A DNA stretch of 40,739 bases, from positions 1 to 40,739 of the forward strand of contig CALVOU010000007.1 in the NCBI GenBank assembly GCA_944350365.1, given 5' to 3'. Shown here one piece after another: positions 26,462 to 34,072 of the stretch (position 1 is its first letter; each line of letters opens with the position of its first letter). The notes under the pieces are model-generated. The model saw only the letters and a list, made by a program, of their open reading frames with translations. It was not told where the DNA came from and ran no database searches. Origin of the DNA: an uncultured Bacilli bacterium. GTDB taxonomy: Bacteria; Bacillota_I; Bacilli_A; RF39; UBA660. The position numbers were made by a program, and so were the translations under genes.

Positions 26462-26958
26462 ATGAATAGAAAAGAAAGAAAAAATTTAAAGAAAAATAAG
26501 GATTTAGTAAAAGAATTATATTCTATTATTAATAAATATCTTCCTAAACTATTAGATATGTTTGATAATTTAACTGATACTGGAAATCAATGTTATGTTA
26601 CTTATAAAATGAAAACTATTTGTGTGACTAGAGTATTTGGTTTACTTTGCGGTTTAACCACTATGACTGATATTTCTTCTGATGACTTAATTCTGATAGT
26701 TGTATTAAAAACCTATCTAAAATATGTAATCAAGAGTTAGAAGAACTTCCCTATCGGGAAACTATCCAAGATGTTTTTATAACTATTAAAATTATTCAAA
26801 AATACATTGTAAAAGCTTTAATCCGTTCTAAATTGTTCGATAGATATAGATTAGATGGGTGTTTTCAATTGATATTTGATGGTGCTGGTTTATCTAGTCA
26901 TAATTATATAACCTTATTAAATATAAGAGTATCATATTATCTACTTGTAAATATATAG
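26462..26958 (+). pseudogene. N-terminal part of a decayed DDE transposase
   Basis: ATG 26462 follows AAGGTGGT. The first frame gives 92 residues (NQCYVTYKMKTICVTRVFGL, then LCGLTTMTDISSDD). Shifting by one base at about 26688, where one T is missing from a TTT codon, continues as NSDSCIKNLSKICNQELEEL and later FDRYRLDGCFQLIFDG-GLSS up to TAG at 26958. This is the N-terminal region of a DDE transposase family common in clostridia and related Bacilli, judged from recall of family motifs (xxxVTYxMKTIxxTRLxxLLCG). The middle of the gene, including the catalytic core, is deleted. Confidence 0.7.
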
Positions 26959-26971
26959 AAACAAAAAAATA

Positions 26972-27162
26972 AAAAACTACTATTTTTAGATATATTAGTG
27001 ATTAGATATCAAAGATTCTAATATTAAGGAGATTATTTTTATGGGAAGAAAAAGATGGAAAACAGAAAATGAAAGTTTCTACACTCAAAAACATAGAACT
27101 TTCAATATATCTCATTTAAACAGTAGAAATGATACTACTATGAAGAATCATTATTTTTTTAT
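26972..27162 (+). pseudogene. C-terminal part of the same transposase, left of the tnpB insertion
   Basis: With two single-base frameshifts (in the TTTTT run near 26982-26987 and at GATTAG near 27004) the stretch reads KNYYF-YISD-DIKDSNIKEI, then IFMGRKRWKTENESF and YTQKHRTFNISHLNSRND, ending MKNHYFFI at 27163. The order GRxRWKxENE-F-xQK ... MKNHY is the typical C-terminal part of the transposase whose N-terminus lies at 26462. The reading continues at 28606 after the tnpB element. Confidence 0.7.
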
Positions 27163-27249
27163 ATACTAGGAATTTGCTTTGTAAAAGGTTAAAACATATA
27201 AGTGTGGAAAGGTATAAAAAAAGAAAAACAAGAAAATTTTGTAATTCAC

Positions 27250-27278
27250 TTGACTAGCATACATTTGTTTGTTATAGT
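27250..27278 (+). promoter_or_regulatory. tnpB promoter
   Basis: TTGACT (27250-27255), 17-base spacer, TATAGT (27273-27278): near consensus. AAGGGGG then precedes the tnpB ATG. Confidence 0.75.
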
Positions 27279-27314
27279 CTTGTTAACTATTAACACCAAA
27301 GGGGGAATGACATC

Positions 27315-28451
27315 ATGAATATGTATAAAAGTTATCAGTTTCGACTTTATCCAAACAACCAACAAATTATTCAAATTCAAAAAACATTTGGTTGTACAAG
27401 ACTAGTTTATAACCATTATCTTGAAAAAAGAAAAAAAGACAATTTGACTTGTTTTGAGATGATCAGAGTTTTGCCTAATTTATATTCAGAATATCCATTC
27501 TTAAAGGAAGTGAATTCATGTAGTTTGAGATGTAGTTTATTTGATTTAGATGTTGCCTTTAAACGTTATTTTAAACATCAAAACAATTATCCTAAGTTTA
27601 AAGGAAAGTATAGTTCAAAAAGAAGTTATCGGACGAATTATATTACTAGTACTTATAAAGAAAAAAAGTATGAAAATATTAGAGTAGATTTAAAAAGAGA
27701 AGTGATTATTCTTCCTAAATTAAAAGAAGTAAAAATTAGAGGATATAGAAATTTAGAATCTTTACCTGGAAGAATAATCAATGCGACAATCAGTGAATGT
27801 TCAAGTGGTAAATATTATGTTAGTGTATTAGTAGAGGTTAGTCATATTGTTCCAAAAATTATTCCAAAAAGAATAGTAGGAATTGATTTAGGAATAAAAG
27901 ATGTGTTAATTACAAGTGATGAAGAAAAAATAAAGAACGAAAGAATAATCGAAAAATATGAGAAAAGGATTAAAAGAAAACAACGAGAATTAGCTAGACG
28001 AGAAAAAGGAAGTAGTAATTACTATAAAACGAAGAAAAAGTTAGCCATTCTATTTCGGAAGTTAAAGAATGCCAGAAAATATTTTATTCATCAAATAACG
28101 AAAAAACTAGTATTAGAAAATGATATCATTGTAAGTGAAACATTAAAGGTAAAAGAGATGCTTGAAGAAAAGAAGGTATCCAAATTTCTAAGTGATGTTA
28201 GTTTATCCAAGATATGTAGTATACTGAAACAAAAAGCTAGCTACTATGGAAAAAGATATATCCAGATAGATAGTTATTATCCAAGTAGTCAAAAATGTAG
28301 TAAATGTGGATATAAAAATGAAAAGGTAAAAGATTTATCAATTAGAAATTGGATATGCCCAGAATGTGGAAGTTACCATGATAGAGATATCAATGCTAGC
28401 ACTAACATATTATTTGAAGGAATAAAGAAATATATGAAAGAATTAATTTAG
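27315..28451 (+). CDS. tnpB: TnpB RNA-guided endonuclease (IS605 OrfB family)
   Basis: A 378-residue protein. The N-terminal KSYQFRLYPNNQQ and TRLVYNHYL form the helix-turn-helix/wedge part typical of OrfB_IS605. RuvC-I has D191 in VGIDLGIKD, RuvC-II has E275 in IVSETLKV, and a four-Cys zinc ribbon has C328, C331, C348 and C351. RuvC-III follows in YHDRDINAST (D356/D358). All catalytic and zinc residues are intact and no frame is broken, so it is likely an active, omega-RNA-guided nuclease. It is of normal length for compact TnpB proteins. Own near-consensus promoter. In the family, the guide RNA comes from the tnpB 3' end and the element right end. Confidence 0.93.
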   Translation: MNMYKSYQFRLYPNNQQIIQIQKTFGCTRLVYNHYLEKRKKDNLTCFEMIRVLPNLYSEYPFLKEVNSCSLRCSLFDLDVAFKRYFKHQNNYPKFKGKYSSKRSYRTNYITSTYKEKKYENIRVDLKREVIILPKLKEVKIRGYRNLESLPGRIINATISECSSGKYYVSVLVEVSHIVPKIIPKRIVGIDLGIKDVLITSDEEKIKNERIIEKYEKRIKRKQRELARREKGSSNYYKTKKKLAILFRKLKNARKYFIHQITKKLVLENDIIVSETLKVKEMLEEKKVSKFLSDVSLSKICSILKQKASYYGKRYIQIDSYYPSSQKCSKCGYKNEKVKDLSIRNWICPECGSYHDRDINASTNILFEGIKKYMKELI

Positions 28452-28604
28452 TATAGAAAAAACAAGCATAAAAAAGGAAAAACAAAGTCTACGGCAGCGA
28501 CTGTCGAATGTTAAGTCTGTGGAGAATAGAGGTTACTCTATCGATGAAGCAGAAAGCCCAGGAGGCAACGACTGGGACATGAAAATTCATTTTCATTTTG
28601 TTCT
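28450..28604 (+). ncRNA. Omega-RNA (TnpB guide RNA) scaffold region
   Basis: The 3' part of the element after the tnpB stop. It contains the stem ATAGAG-GTTA-CTCTAT (28526-28541), the stem CCCAG...CTGGG (28557-28576) and the terminal hairpin ATGAAAAT/ATTTTCAT (28579-28596), ending TTTTGTTCT. The same scaffold occurs at 1-76. In TnpB systems the scaffold begins near or inside the tnpB 3' end, and the roughly 16-20 bases beyond the element end form the guide, here starting ACAATTTACAC. The 5' boundary is approximate. Confidence 0.7.
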
Positions 28605-28761
28605 ACAATTTACACATGCAATAAGACAGTTATTAGAACATGGTAATCTTTAACAAAATCATTAAAACTAAAAAATAAAGAAGTTTCTAAAAGCTCTTAC
28701 TTCTAACACCTCAGATTTTAACAATTTAGAAACTAACTTTCAGTTAAGATTTGATGGTTAA
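28605..28761 (+). pseudogene. C-terminal part of the decayed transposase, right of the tnpB insertion
   Basis: It continues the reading interrupted at 27162: QFTHAIRQLLEHGNL, frameshift (one T lost), TKSLKLKNKEVSK, frameshift, ALTSNTSDFNNLETNFQLRF-DG and TAA at 28759-28761. AMKNHYxxxQ...LxEHG and the terminal LRF are typical of this transposase's C-terminus. Several independent frameshifts show it is long inactive. Confidence 0.68.
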
Positions 28762-28779
28762 ATTATACACTGTTTGTTC

Positions 28780-28845
28780 TTTGAAATCACTGCTTTTTTA
28801 AAAATTTTTCAAACCAAAATTGGTTCTTTTTGCCGTGATTTCAAA
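28780..28845. repeat. Inverted repeat downstream of the transposase
   Basis: TTTGAAATCAC (28780-28790) pairs perfectly with GTGATTTCAAA (28835-28845), and AACCAA/TTGGTT pairs inside. It is probably the right-end structure of the decayed transposon. A copy at the left end was not found. Confidence 0.55.
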
Positions 28846-28864
28846 TTTTTTGTTTTGAGAAGAA

Positions 28865-28906
28865 AAAAATAGATAAATTTATTTTTTCAAATTTCTATCT
28901 ATTTTT
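28865..28906. terminator. Bidirectional terminator-like hairpin
   Basis: AAAAATAGATA (28865-28875) pairs with TATCTATTTTT (28896-28906), with T-rich loop and flanks. It can terminate the minus-strand phosphohexomutase gene ending at 29001. Confidence 0.6.
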
Positions 28907-29000
28907 ATCGATTAATTAATTTTTACTCTATTTACTGTACATCAAGCTATTTTCGTTTCGCTGTTTTCTTCTTCTCCTGATGTTCCATTTATTTTTTATA

Positions 29001-30389
29001 TCATTCTTCGATTTCTTGTTTAAATTTTTCAATTAACTCTAGGAAAGTTTCTTTTAATTTGTCCCTTACCTTTTCAGTAGTTCCTTCAAATCTAGCGGTG
29101 ATATTAGGGCCGGTATTACTTACTCTAATTAGTGCCCAGCCGTCATCAAGTTCGATTCTAACTCCGTCGATATCTATAATTTTATACCCTGCCGTCTCAC
29201 AATACTCTTTGACTTTCGCGACTACTTTATTTTTTATCTTATCACTTGTTGCGACCTTAATCTCAGGTGTGGAATAATATTTGGGGATTCCCTCTAGCCA
29301 TTCACTAACACTGCGATTAGAATTGGTTAAAATTTCAATTAAACGAAGTCCTGCATATAAACCGGAATCAAAGCCTGGAAAACGATCCCTAAAGAATAGA
29401 TGACCACTAAATTCTCCACCAAAAACGCAGTCTTTTTCTTTTGTTGCGGCTTTCGTATAAGAATTTCCAGTTCGATTGATAATTGGTTCGCCACCTAATC
29501 TTTCGATTTCTTCTGGTAGCGCTTTTGAGCATTTGACATCGTATAATACTCTTTTATTTTCTGATTTTGGCAAAATATCACGAGCAAACAAAATCATTAA
29601 CTGATCACTTGGGATATAATTTCCTTTTTCATCGACGACACCTATTCTGTCACCATCTCCATCAAAGGCGATTCCGACATCGGCATGCATTTCCACTACC
29701 GCATCTTTCAATACTTTTAGGTTTTCTTCGACACAAGGGTCAGGATGATGATTTGGGAAGTTAGGATCGCTCTTACCATAAAGAACAATTAAATCGATAC
29801 CGACTAAATTATATAATTCTGGAGCAAAAAAAGACGTTGTCCCGTTTCCACAATCAATGATTATGCGTTTTCGTTTTTTTGCATTGATCTTTACTGACTG
29901 TAGCAAGAGATTAAAGTAGTCATCGCGAATATTGAAGAAAGTAATAATCCCATATCCGTCATCAAATTCGCCTTTCTTTAAAAAATTATAAAAGTCTTCG
30001 ATCATTCTTCCTTTGGCATTTCCTCTTTCATCAAAAGAAAATTTAAAACCATTGTCTTCTTTCGGATTATGACTAGCAGTTACCATTACCCCAGCTGGTA
30101 TGTTTAAGAGAATACTAGCATAATAATACATTGGCGTTGTCACTAAACCTAAGTTTAATACATGAACACCTGTTTCAATGATTCCTTGAACCAAGGCATT
30201 TTGTATTTCTCTTGAAGAATAACGATTATCATGTCCGATGATACATTGATTTTGGCCAAGCTTCTTGATATAAGTTCCGTAAGCTTTTCCAAATGTATAA
30301 CCTACATCTTCATTGATTTCTTGAGGATACTCCCCGCGCACATCATATGCACGGAAGATGTCTTTATTTATATTTTTTACTAGCTTCAT
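29001..30389 (-). CDS. Phosphomannomutase/phosphoglucomutase
   Basis: A protein of about 462 residues of the alpha-D-phosphohexomutase family. The active-site serine loop is VTASHNPKEDNGFK (Ser about 106), the metal loop AFDGDGDRIG (about 241-250), the sugar-binding loop GGEFSGHLFF and the phosphate-binding loop ARFEGTT. The start FRAYDVRGEYPQEIN is typical of bacterial PMM/PGM such as AlgC. It converts hexose 6-phosphates to 1-phosphates for glycan or nucleotide-sugar synthesis. The frame allows GTG at 30395, but AGGGGTG gives the better spacing to ATG 30389. It has an extended -10 promoter and is monocistronic. It ends in TGA, one of the clear UGA stops. Confidence 0.93.
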   Translation of the reverse strand: MKLVKNINKDIFRAYDVRGEYPQEINEDVGYTFGKAYGTYIKKLGQNQCIIGHDNRYSSREIQNALVQGIIETGVHVLNLGLVTTPMYYYASILLNIPAGVMVTASHNPKEDNGFKFSFDERGNAKGRMIEDFYNFLKKGEFDDGYGIITFFNIRDDYFNLLLQSVKINAKKRKRIIIDCGNGTTSFFAPELYNLVGIDLIVLYGKSDPNFPNHHPDPCVEENLKVLKDAVVEMHADVGIAFDGDGDRIGVVDEKGNYIPSDQLMILFARDILPKSENKRVLYDVKCSKALPEEIERLGGEPIINRTGNSYTKAATKEKDCVFGGEFSGHLFFRDRFPGFDSGLYAGLRLIEILTNSNRSVSEWLEGIPKYYSTPEIKVATSDKIKNKVVAKVKEYCETAGYKIIDIDGVRIELDDGWALIRVSNTGPNITARFEGTTEKVRDKLKETFLELIEKFKQEIEE

Positions 30390-30415
30390 TGTCACACCCC
30401 TATATTCTATATATC

Positions 30416-30424
30416 ATTATAACA
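30416..30424 (-). promoter_or_regulatory. Extended -10 promoter of the phosphohexomutase gene
   Basis: On the minus strand TGTTATAAT (TATAAT at 30421-30416) is about 27 bases before the ATG. The -35 is poor. Confidence 0.6.
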
Positions 30425-30469
30425 GAAATGTAGCTAAGAAAAAAGAAATTTTATCATTTTCTTATAAGA

Positions 30470-31195
30470 TTATACTCTAACCTGCATTTCTTCATGAAAT
30501 TCTGTTTCTTCCTGTTCGTCTGTATTGAGTGAATATTGTTCATAAGCTCTTTTTGACCAATCTTCACAATAAGCATTTTGATAACGTTTCTCTTCTACAC
30601 ATAGAAATTTCATTTGGATCTGTGCTACTTGATAGAATATAGGGCTTTCTAGTTCTAATCTTATGTTGGTTTCATTTTCTTTTATTTTAGCACGATATTT
30701 AGCCACAAACTCTTCATATGTCAACGCCGATACATAGCCATTTCCAATAGCTACTTCTTCAATTATATTAGCAAGCTTATCTAGAGCTTGTCGGTAAAGA
30801 TGGTAATCTGCATTTTCTTCATTCAACTCCAAAAAATCAGGTAATATTTCTTTCTTTGATAGTACTATCTTCTCAATTTGAAGTAGCTCGACACTTAATT
30901 TATTTAACCAGGCTTTCGTTTGTTTTTCCTGTTGGTAATGATAGTTTATACATTCTTTCATTACATTATCGTCATTTCCATAGTTTCGTGCCTCCGGACC
31001 GATAAATTCTACATGACACAATCTAGGCAAATAATCTTTTACTAGTAAAAGATCGTATTTGCTTAATCTCTTCATAATCATAGCTATGTCTTCGCTCGAA
31101 TAATCTTTTTCACTAGTAGGAACTACTTGGGTGAGACGTAGCCTTCTTTCCTGTCTTTTTTTTACAATTGATTCTTCTATATTTGACAGTTCCAT
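30470..31195 (-). CDS. Hypothetical soluble protein
   Basis: A protein of about 241 residues, not recognised. It is strongly helical and charged with several coiled-coil-like stretches (ESIVKKRQERRLRLTQ, KLSVELLQIEKIVLSKKE). No signal peptide or membrane span. The frame begins at a GTG at 31204. The ATG at 31195 has AGGTGG 5 bases upstream and is chosen. It lies downstream of yneF on the same strand and may be co-transcribed with it. Function unknown. Confidence 0.6.
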   Translation of the reverse strand: MELSNIEESIVKKRQERRLRLTQVVPTSEKDYSSEDIAMIMKRLSKYDLLLVKDYLPRLCHVEFIGPEARNYGNDDNVMKECINYHYQQEKQTKAWLNKLSVELLQIEKIVLSKKEILPDFLELNEENADYHLYRQALDKLANIIEEVAIGNGYVSALTYEEFVAKYRAKIKENETNIRLELESPIFYQVAQIQMKFLCVEEKRYQNAYCEDWSKRAYEQYSLNTDEQEETEFHEEMQVRV

Positions 31196-31251
31196 TTTTG
31201 CCACCTACCATTTCTATTTTCATTATATCAAAAAAGAAAAGAAAAGTACAG

Positions 31252-31467
31252 TTACATATACTTTTCCATTGATTTCATCATTTGATTAATTTGCTTTTGA
31301 CTAGGTTTTCTACCCATCTGCATCATCAACGCTTTAATCATTTCTTCATTAATTGGTGGATTTTTCTTTAAATATTTCATCATGTATTTTCTAGCAAGAA
31401 AAAAACCAATTATGGCGCCAACTACTAAAAGTCCAACTACTTTTAATATATCTAAAATAAGTTCCAT
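31252..31467 (-). CDS. yneF: UPF0154 (YneF family) membrane protein
   Basis: A 71-residue protein with one N-terminal helix ([20 protein letters not shown]) and the family signature [20 protein letters not shown] then [10 protein letters not shown]. Function unknown. In B. subtilis yneF follows yneE (sirA) and tkt, and the same order tkt-sirA-yneF is found here. Ribosome site GAGGAGA. Confidence 0.9.
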   Translation of the reverse strand: MELILDILKVVGLLVVGAIIGFFLARKYMMKYLKKNPPINEEMIKALMMQMGRKPSQKQINQMMKSMEKYM

Positions 31468-31508
31468 ATCATCATCTCCTCGTTATTACTATACTAAAGA
31501 TCGAATGT

Positions 31509-31934
31509 TTATACAAGCATTTTTATTTCATTCAACCAAAAATAATCTTGATAATTGAAGTCGCAAACAAAAAAGTGGTCACTAAAAGATTGTATAATAG
31601 TAAAAAAAGAAGAATAGTTATGATTAGTGGTTACCAAAATGTAGCTACTTTTTATAGTCAGAATGCTGATTTCATCTTTATATAAATTATTGATGATATG
31701 TTCTTCTTTGTTTTTGGAATAGACCATTTCATCATGGTATCGAATATAAATTGCGCGATTTAAGCCGTCTTTATCGATTTTTTCTGCCAATTGGCTAAAC
31801 AAGTGAAAACCATAATCAATTTCGTGACTTTTCATATAATATAAGTGACGTAAAATGGAAAAAAGATTACTTGGATTATCGTGATATAATTGGACGAATT
31901 CTTTCTTCATCTGAAATATAAAATAAGTTCGCAA
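31509..31934 (-). CDS. sirA: SirA-like sporulation inhibitor of replication (YneE)
   Basis: A 141-residue protein. YFIFQMKKEFVQLYHDNPSN resembles the N-terminus of SirA (YxxYxIKEEFAxxYFGRE), and the end VCDFNYQDYFWLNEIK resembles SirA's C-terminal DFNxxxYxWLNPVK. In B. subtilis SirA binds domain I of DnaA and blocks new replication rounds in sporulating cells. Position between tkt and yneF is exactly that of B. subtilis yneE/sirA, which strengthens a weak sequence match. The start is TTG at 31934 with AAGGAAGGA about 8 bases upstream. Activity and DnaA contact residues were not verified. Confidence 0.7.
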   Translation of the reverse strand: MRTYFIFQMKKEFVQLYHDNPSNLFSILRHLYYMKSHEIDYGFHLFSQLAEKIDKDGLNRAIYIRYHDEMVYSKNKEEHIINNLYKDEISILTIKSSYILVTTNHNYSSFFTIIQSFSDHFFVCDFNYQDYFWLNEIKMLV

Positions 31935-31999
31935 AGTTTCATTCCTTCCTTTCTAGTTCTATCATAGAAAAAGAAAAGAAAAAAACTTGTCGTTTTTTC

Positions 32000-33994
32000 C
32001 TATTTTAATAATTTTTCGATTTTGGTAACTACACTATCGACATCGAAACCATAAGTGTGATAAAGTTCATCCTTACTAGCACTACTACCAAAACTATTCA
32101 TGTTAATTAAATATTTGTCGTTATAAACAAATTCATACCATGAATATGAAGAAGAGGCTTCAATCACAAAAGTTTTTACGCCAAGCGGTAACAATTCTTC
32201 TTTGTATTTTTCTTTTTGCTTATGCCATAGTTCAATGGATGGCATACTGATTACACGGATGTCATAACCTTTTTCTTCTAGTCGGGAAGCTGCTTCTAAG
32301 GCAATTTGAACTTCTTCTCCACTTGCGATAATGATTGCACTTAAGCTCTTACGCTCTTTACGAATGATGTATCCGCCTTTTGTGACATCATGGATACTTG
32401 TACTATCTTGAATAGGTAGTTCGTTTCTAGAAAGAATAAGAGCGGTTGGACCGGTTATATTACTCATGATGTATTTGTATGCGCCGATGATTTCATTCAC
32501 ATCACATGGGCGAAATACCGTTAGATTAGGAATTGAACGGAGGGCAATCAACTGTTCAACTGGTTGGTGGGTCGGGCCATCCTCACCAATAGAGAGGGAA
32601 TCATGGGTGAAAATGTAAGTAACACCTAGGTTCATTAGACAACTCAAGCGAATAGCCGGTTTTAGATAGTCAGAAAACGTTAAGAAAGTAGAAGCAAAAG
32701 GATGTAAACCAGATAGGGCAAAGCCATTAGAAATTGCCCCCATCGCATGCTCTCTTACGCCGTAGAATATATTTCTTCCTAAACGATTGTGTGAGGAAAA
32801 ATCACCAGATTCTTCTAGGTATACTTTGGTAGAAGAAGAAAGATCCGCACAGCCACCAATCAAAAAAGGATTATTTTTTCCTAGGCAAGATAAGATTTTT
32901 CCTGAAGTAACTCGTGGTGCTTCTACTTTTGATTCAGGGGCTTCGTAATCAATGGTAATATCATCAAGACTTAGATCTAAACTCTCTAATTTTTCAAGTT
33001 CTTTTTGAATATCTTCTGGTAATTTTTTTCTTACTTTTTTCTCTTTTTGATAAATTTCGTCGCATCTAGAGTGAATCATTTCTTGAAAGTTCGTCATCAC
33101 ATCACTAGATACGGTAAAAGGAATGTCTCTTACTCCTAGTTTTTCTTTAATCATCGAAATATCTTCTTTGTCTAGTGGTGTCCCATGTACTTTATTTGTT
33201 CCTTGATTCTTGGAATATTTACCAATCGTCGTGTTGACAATAATTATACTTGGTTTATCGCTAGAAGCTTTGGCTTGTTCTATCGCGTTATCGATCGCAG
33301 TAAGGTCTTCTCCATCATTAACAGAAAATACATTCCAATTCGCAGCAGTAAAGCGTCCAGAAATATTTTCTGTAAATACTTGGTCAGTTGAACCATCCAA
33401 GCAAATATGATTACAGTCATAAAGAACAATCAAATGATTTAATTTCAAAGTTCCGGCAAGAGATGCGGCTTCATAAGAAATTCCTTCCATTAAGTCCCCG
33501 TCTCCGCAAAGAACGTAAGTACGATAGTTGATAAGATCGTGATTTTTCTTTTTAAAATAATTTCGTAGATATTCCTCGGCGATAGCCATACCTACCGCAG
33601 TAGCGAAACCTTGACCTAAAGGTCCGGTTGACATATCTACTCCAGGAGTTACTTTATATTCAGGATGTCCTGGAGTTAGAGAAGCAAGTTTACGAAACTG
33701 TTTTAAATCTTCTAGCTCTAAACCAAATCCTGCCATATAAAGTGTCGAATAAAGTAATGCAGAACCGTGTCCGGCAGATAAAATAAAACGATCACGATTA
33801 AACCAATTTGCATCCTCCGGATTAATTTTCATGTGCTTTCCGTATAAGGAATAAATGATTGGGGCGGCATCTAATACAATGCCAGGATGTCCGCTTTTTG
33901 CTTCATTGATCATATCGATACCTAAACAACGGATATGGTCGACAATCTTCTTTTCATTGAATTCGTTTGAATTTTCCTTGGGTTTAAATAACAT
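32000..33994 (-). CDS. tkt: Transketolase
   Basis: A 664-residue thiamine-diphosphate enzyme of the pentose phosphate pathway that transfers two-carbon units between sugar phosphates. The N-terminal part has EAKSGHPGIVLDAAPI, LSAGHGSALLYS, and the ThDP/Mg motif GDGDLMEGISYEAASLAG. The central pyrimidine domain has GVREHAMGAISNGFALSG, and THDSLSIGEDGPTHQPVEQL contains the transketolase catalytic histidines. The C-terminal domain is present and length is typical. Extended -10 promoter just upstream. Downstream are sirA and yneF, as in B. subtilis. Confidence 0.96.
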   Translation of the reverse strand: MLFKPKENSNEFNEKKIVDHIRCLGIDMINEAKSGHPGIVLDAAPIIYSLYGKHMKINPEDANWFNRDRFILSAGHGSALLYSTLYMAGFGLELEDLKQFRKLASLTPGHPEYKVTPGVDMSTGPLGQGFATAVGMAIAEEYLRNYFKKKNHDLINYRTYVLCGDGDLMEGISYEAASLAGTLKLNHLIVLYDCNHICLDGSTDQVFTENISGRFTAANWNVFSVNDGEDLTAIDNAIEQAKASSDKPSIIIVNTTIGKYSKNQGTNKVHGTPLDKEDISMIKEKLGVRDIPFTVSSDVMTNFQEMIHSRCDEIYQKEKKVRKKLPEDIQKELEKLESLDLSLDDITIDYEAPESKVEAPRVTSGKILSCLGKNNPFLIGGCADLSSSTKVYLEESGDFSSHNRLGRNIFYGVREHAMGAISNGFALSGLHPFASTFLTFSDYLKPAIRLSCLMNLGVTYIFTHDSLSIGEDGPTHQPVEQLIALRSIPNLTVFRPCDVNEIIGAYKYIMSNITGPTALILSRNELPIQDSTSIHDVTKGGYIIRKERKSLSAIIIASGEEVQIALEAASRLEEKGYDIRVISMPSIELWHKQKEKYKEELLPLGVKTFVIEASSSYSWYEFVYNDKYLINMNSFGSSASKDELYHTYGFDVDSVVTKIEKLLK

Positions 33995-34020
33995 AATTTT
34001 TGCTCCTTTTCTTCTTCATT

Positions 34021-34029
34021 ATTATATCA
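34021..34029 (-). promoter_or_regulatory. Extended -10 promoter of transketolase
   Basis: On the minus strand TGATATAAT (TATAAT at 34026-34021) lies about 27 bases before the ATG. The -35 is weak. Confidence 0.55.
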
Positions 34030-34046
34030 CGTTTTCTAGCGAAAGA

Positions 34047-34072
34047 AAAAGATGACTTTTAGTCATCATCGA
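34047..34072 (-). terminator. Terminator overlapping the stop of the surface-protein gene
   Basis: On the minus strand GATGACT-AAA-AGTCATC followed by TTTTTC. The TAA stop of the gene ending at 34059 lies within the hairpin. Confidence 0.75.

Larger units (their letters stand above)
27163..28604 (+). mobile_element. Complete stand-alone tnpB element (IS200/IS605 type)
   Basis: The ends are set by the interrupted transposase frame. Joining TTTTTTTAT before 27163 to ACAATTTACAC after 28604 restores MKNHYFFI-QFTHAIRQ. The exact joint is ambiguous by up to 2 bases. The element carries tnpB, no tnpA, no inverted terminal repeats and makes no target duplication, all typical of IS200/IS605-like elements. 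TTTAT precedes the left end, consistent with a target/TAM sequence. The right end is the omega-RNA scaffold shared with 1-76. Mobility would need TnpA in trans. Confidence 0.78.
28762..29000. other. Right flank of the mobile island with two inverted repeats
   Basis: No coding sequence. It contains the inverted repeat 28780-28845 and the hairpin 28865-28906. It separates the decayed transposon from the phosphohexomutase gene. Confidence 0.5.

Noticed and set aside
33185-33410. Plus-strand frames inside transketolase
   Set aside because: Antisense shadows of a well-conserved gene; no ribosome sites.
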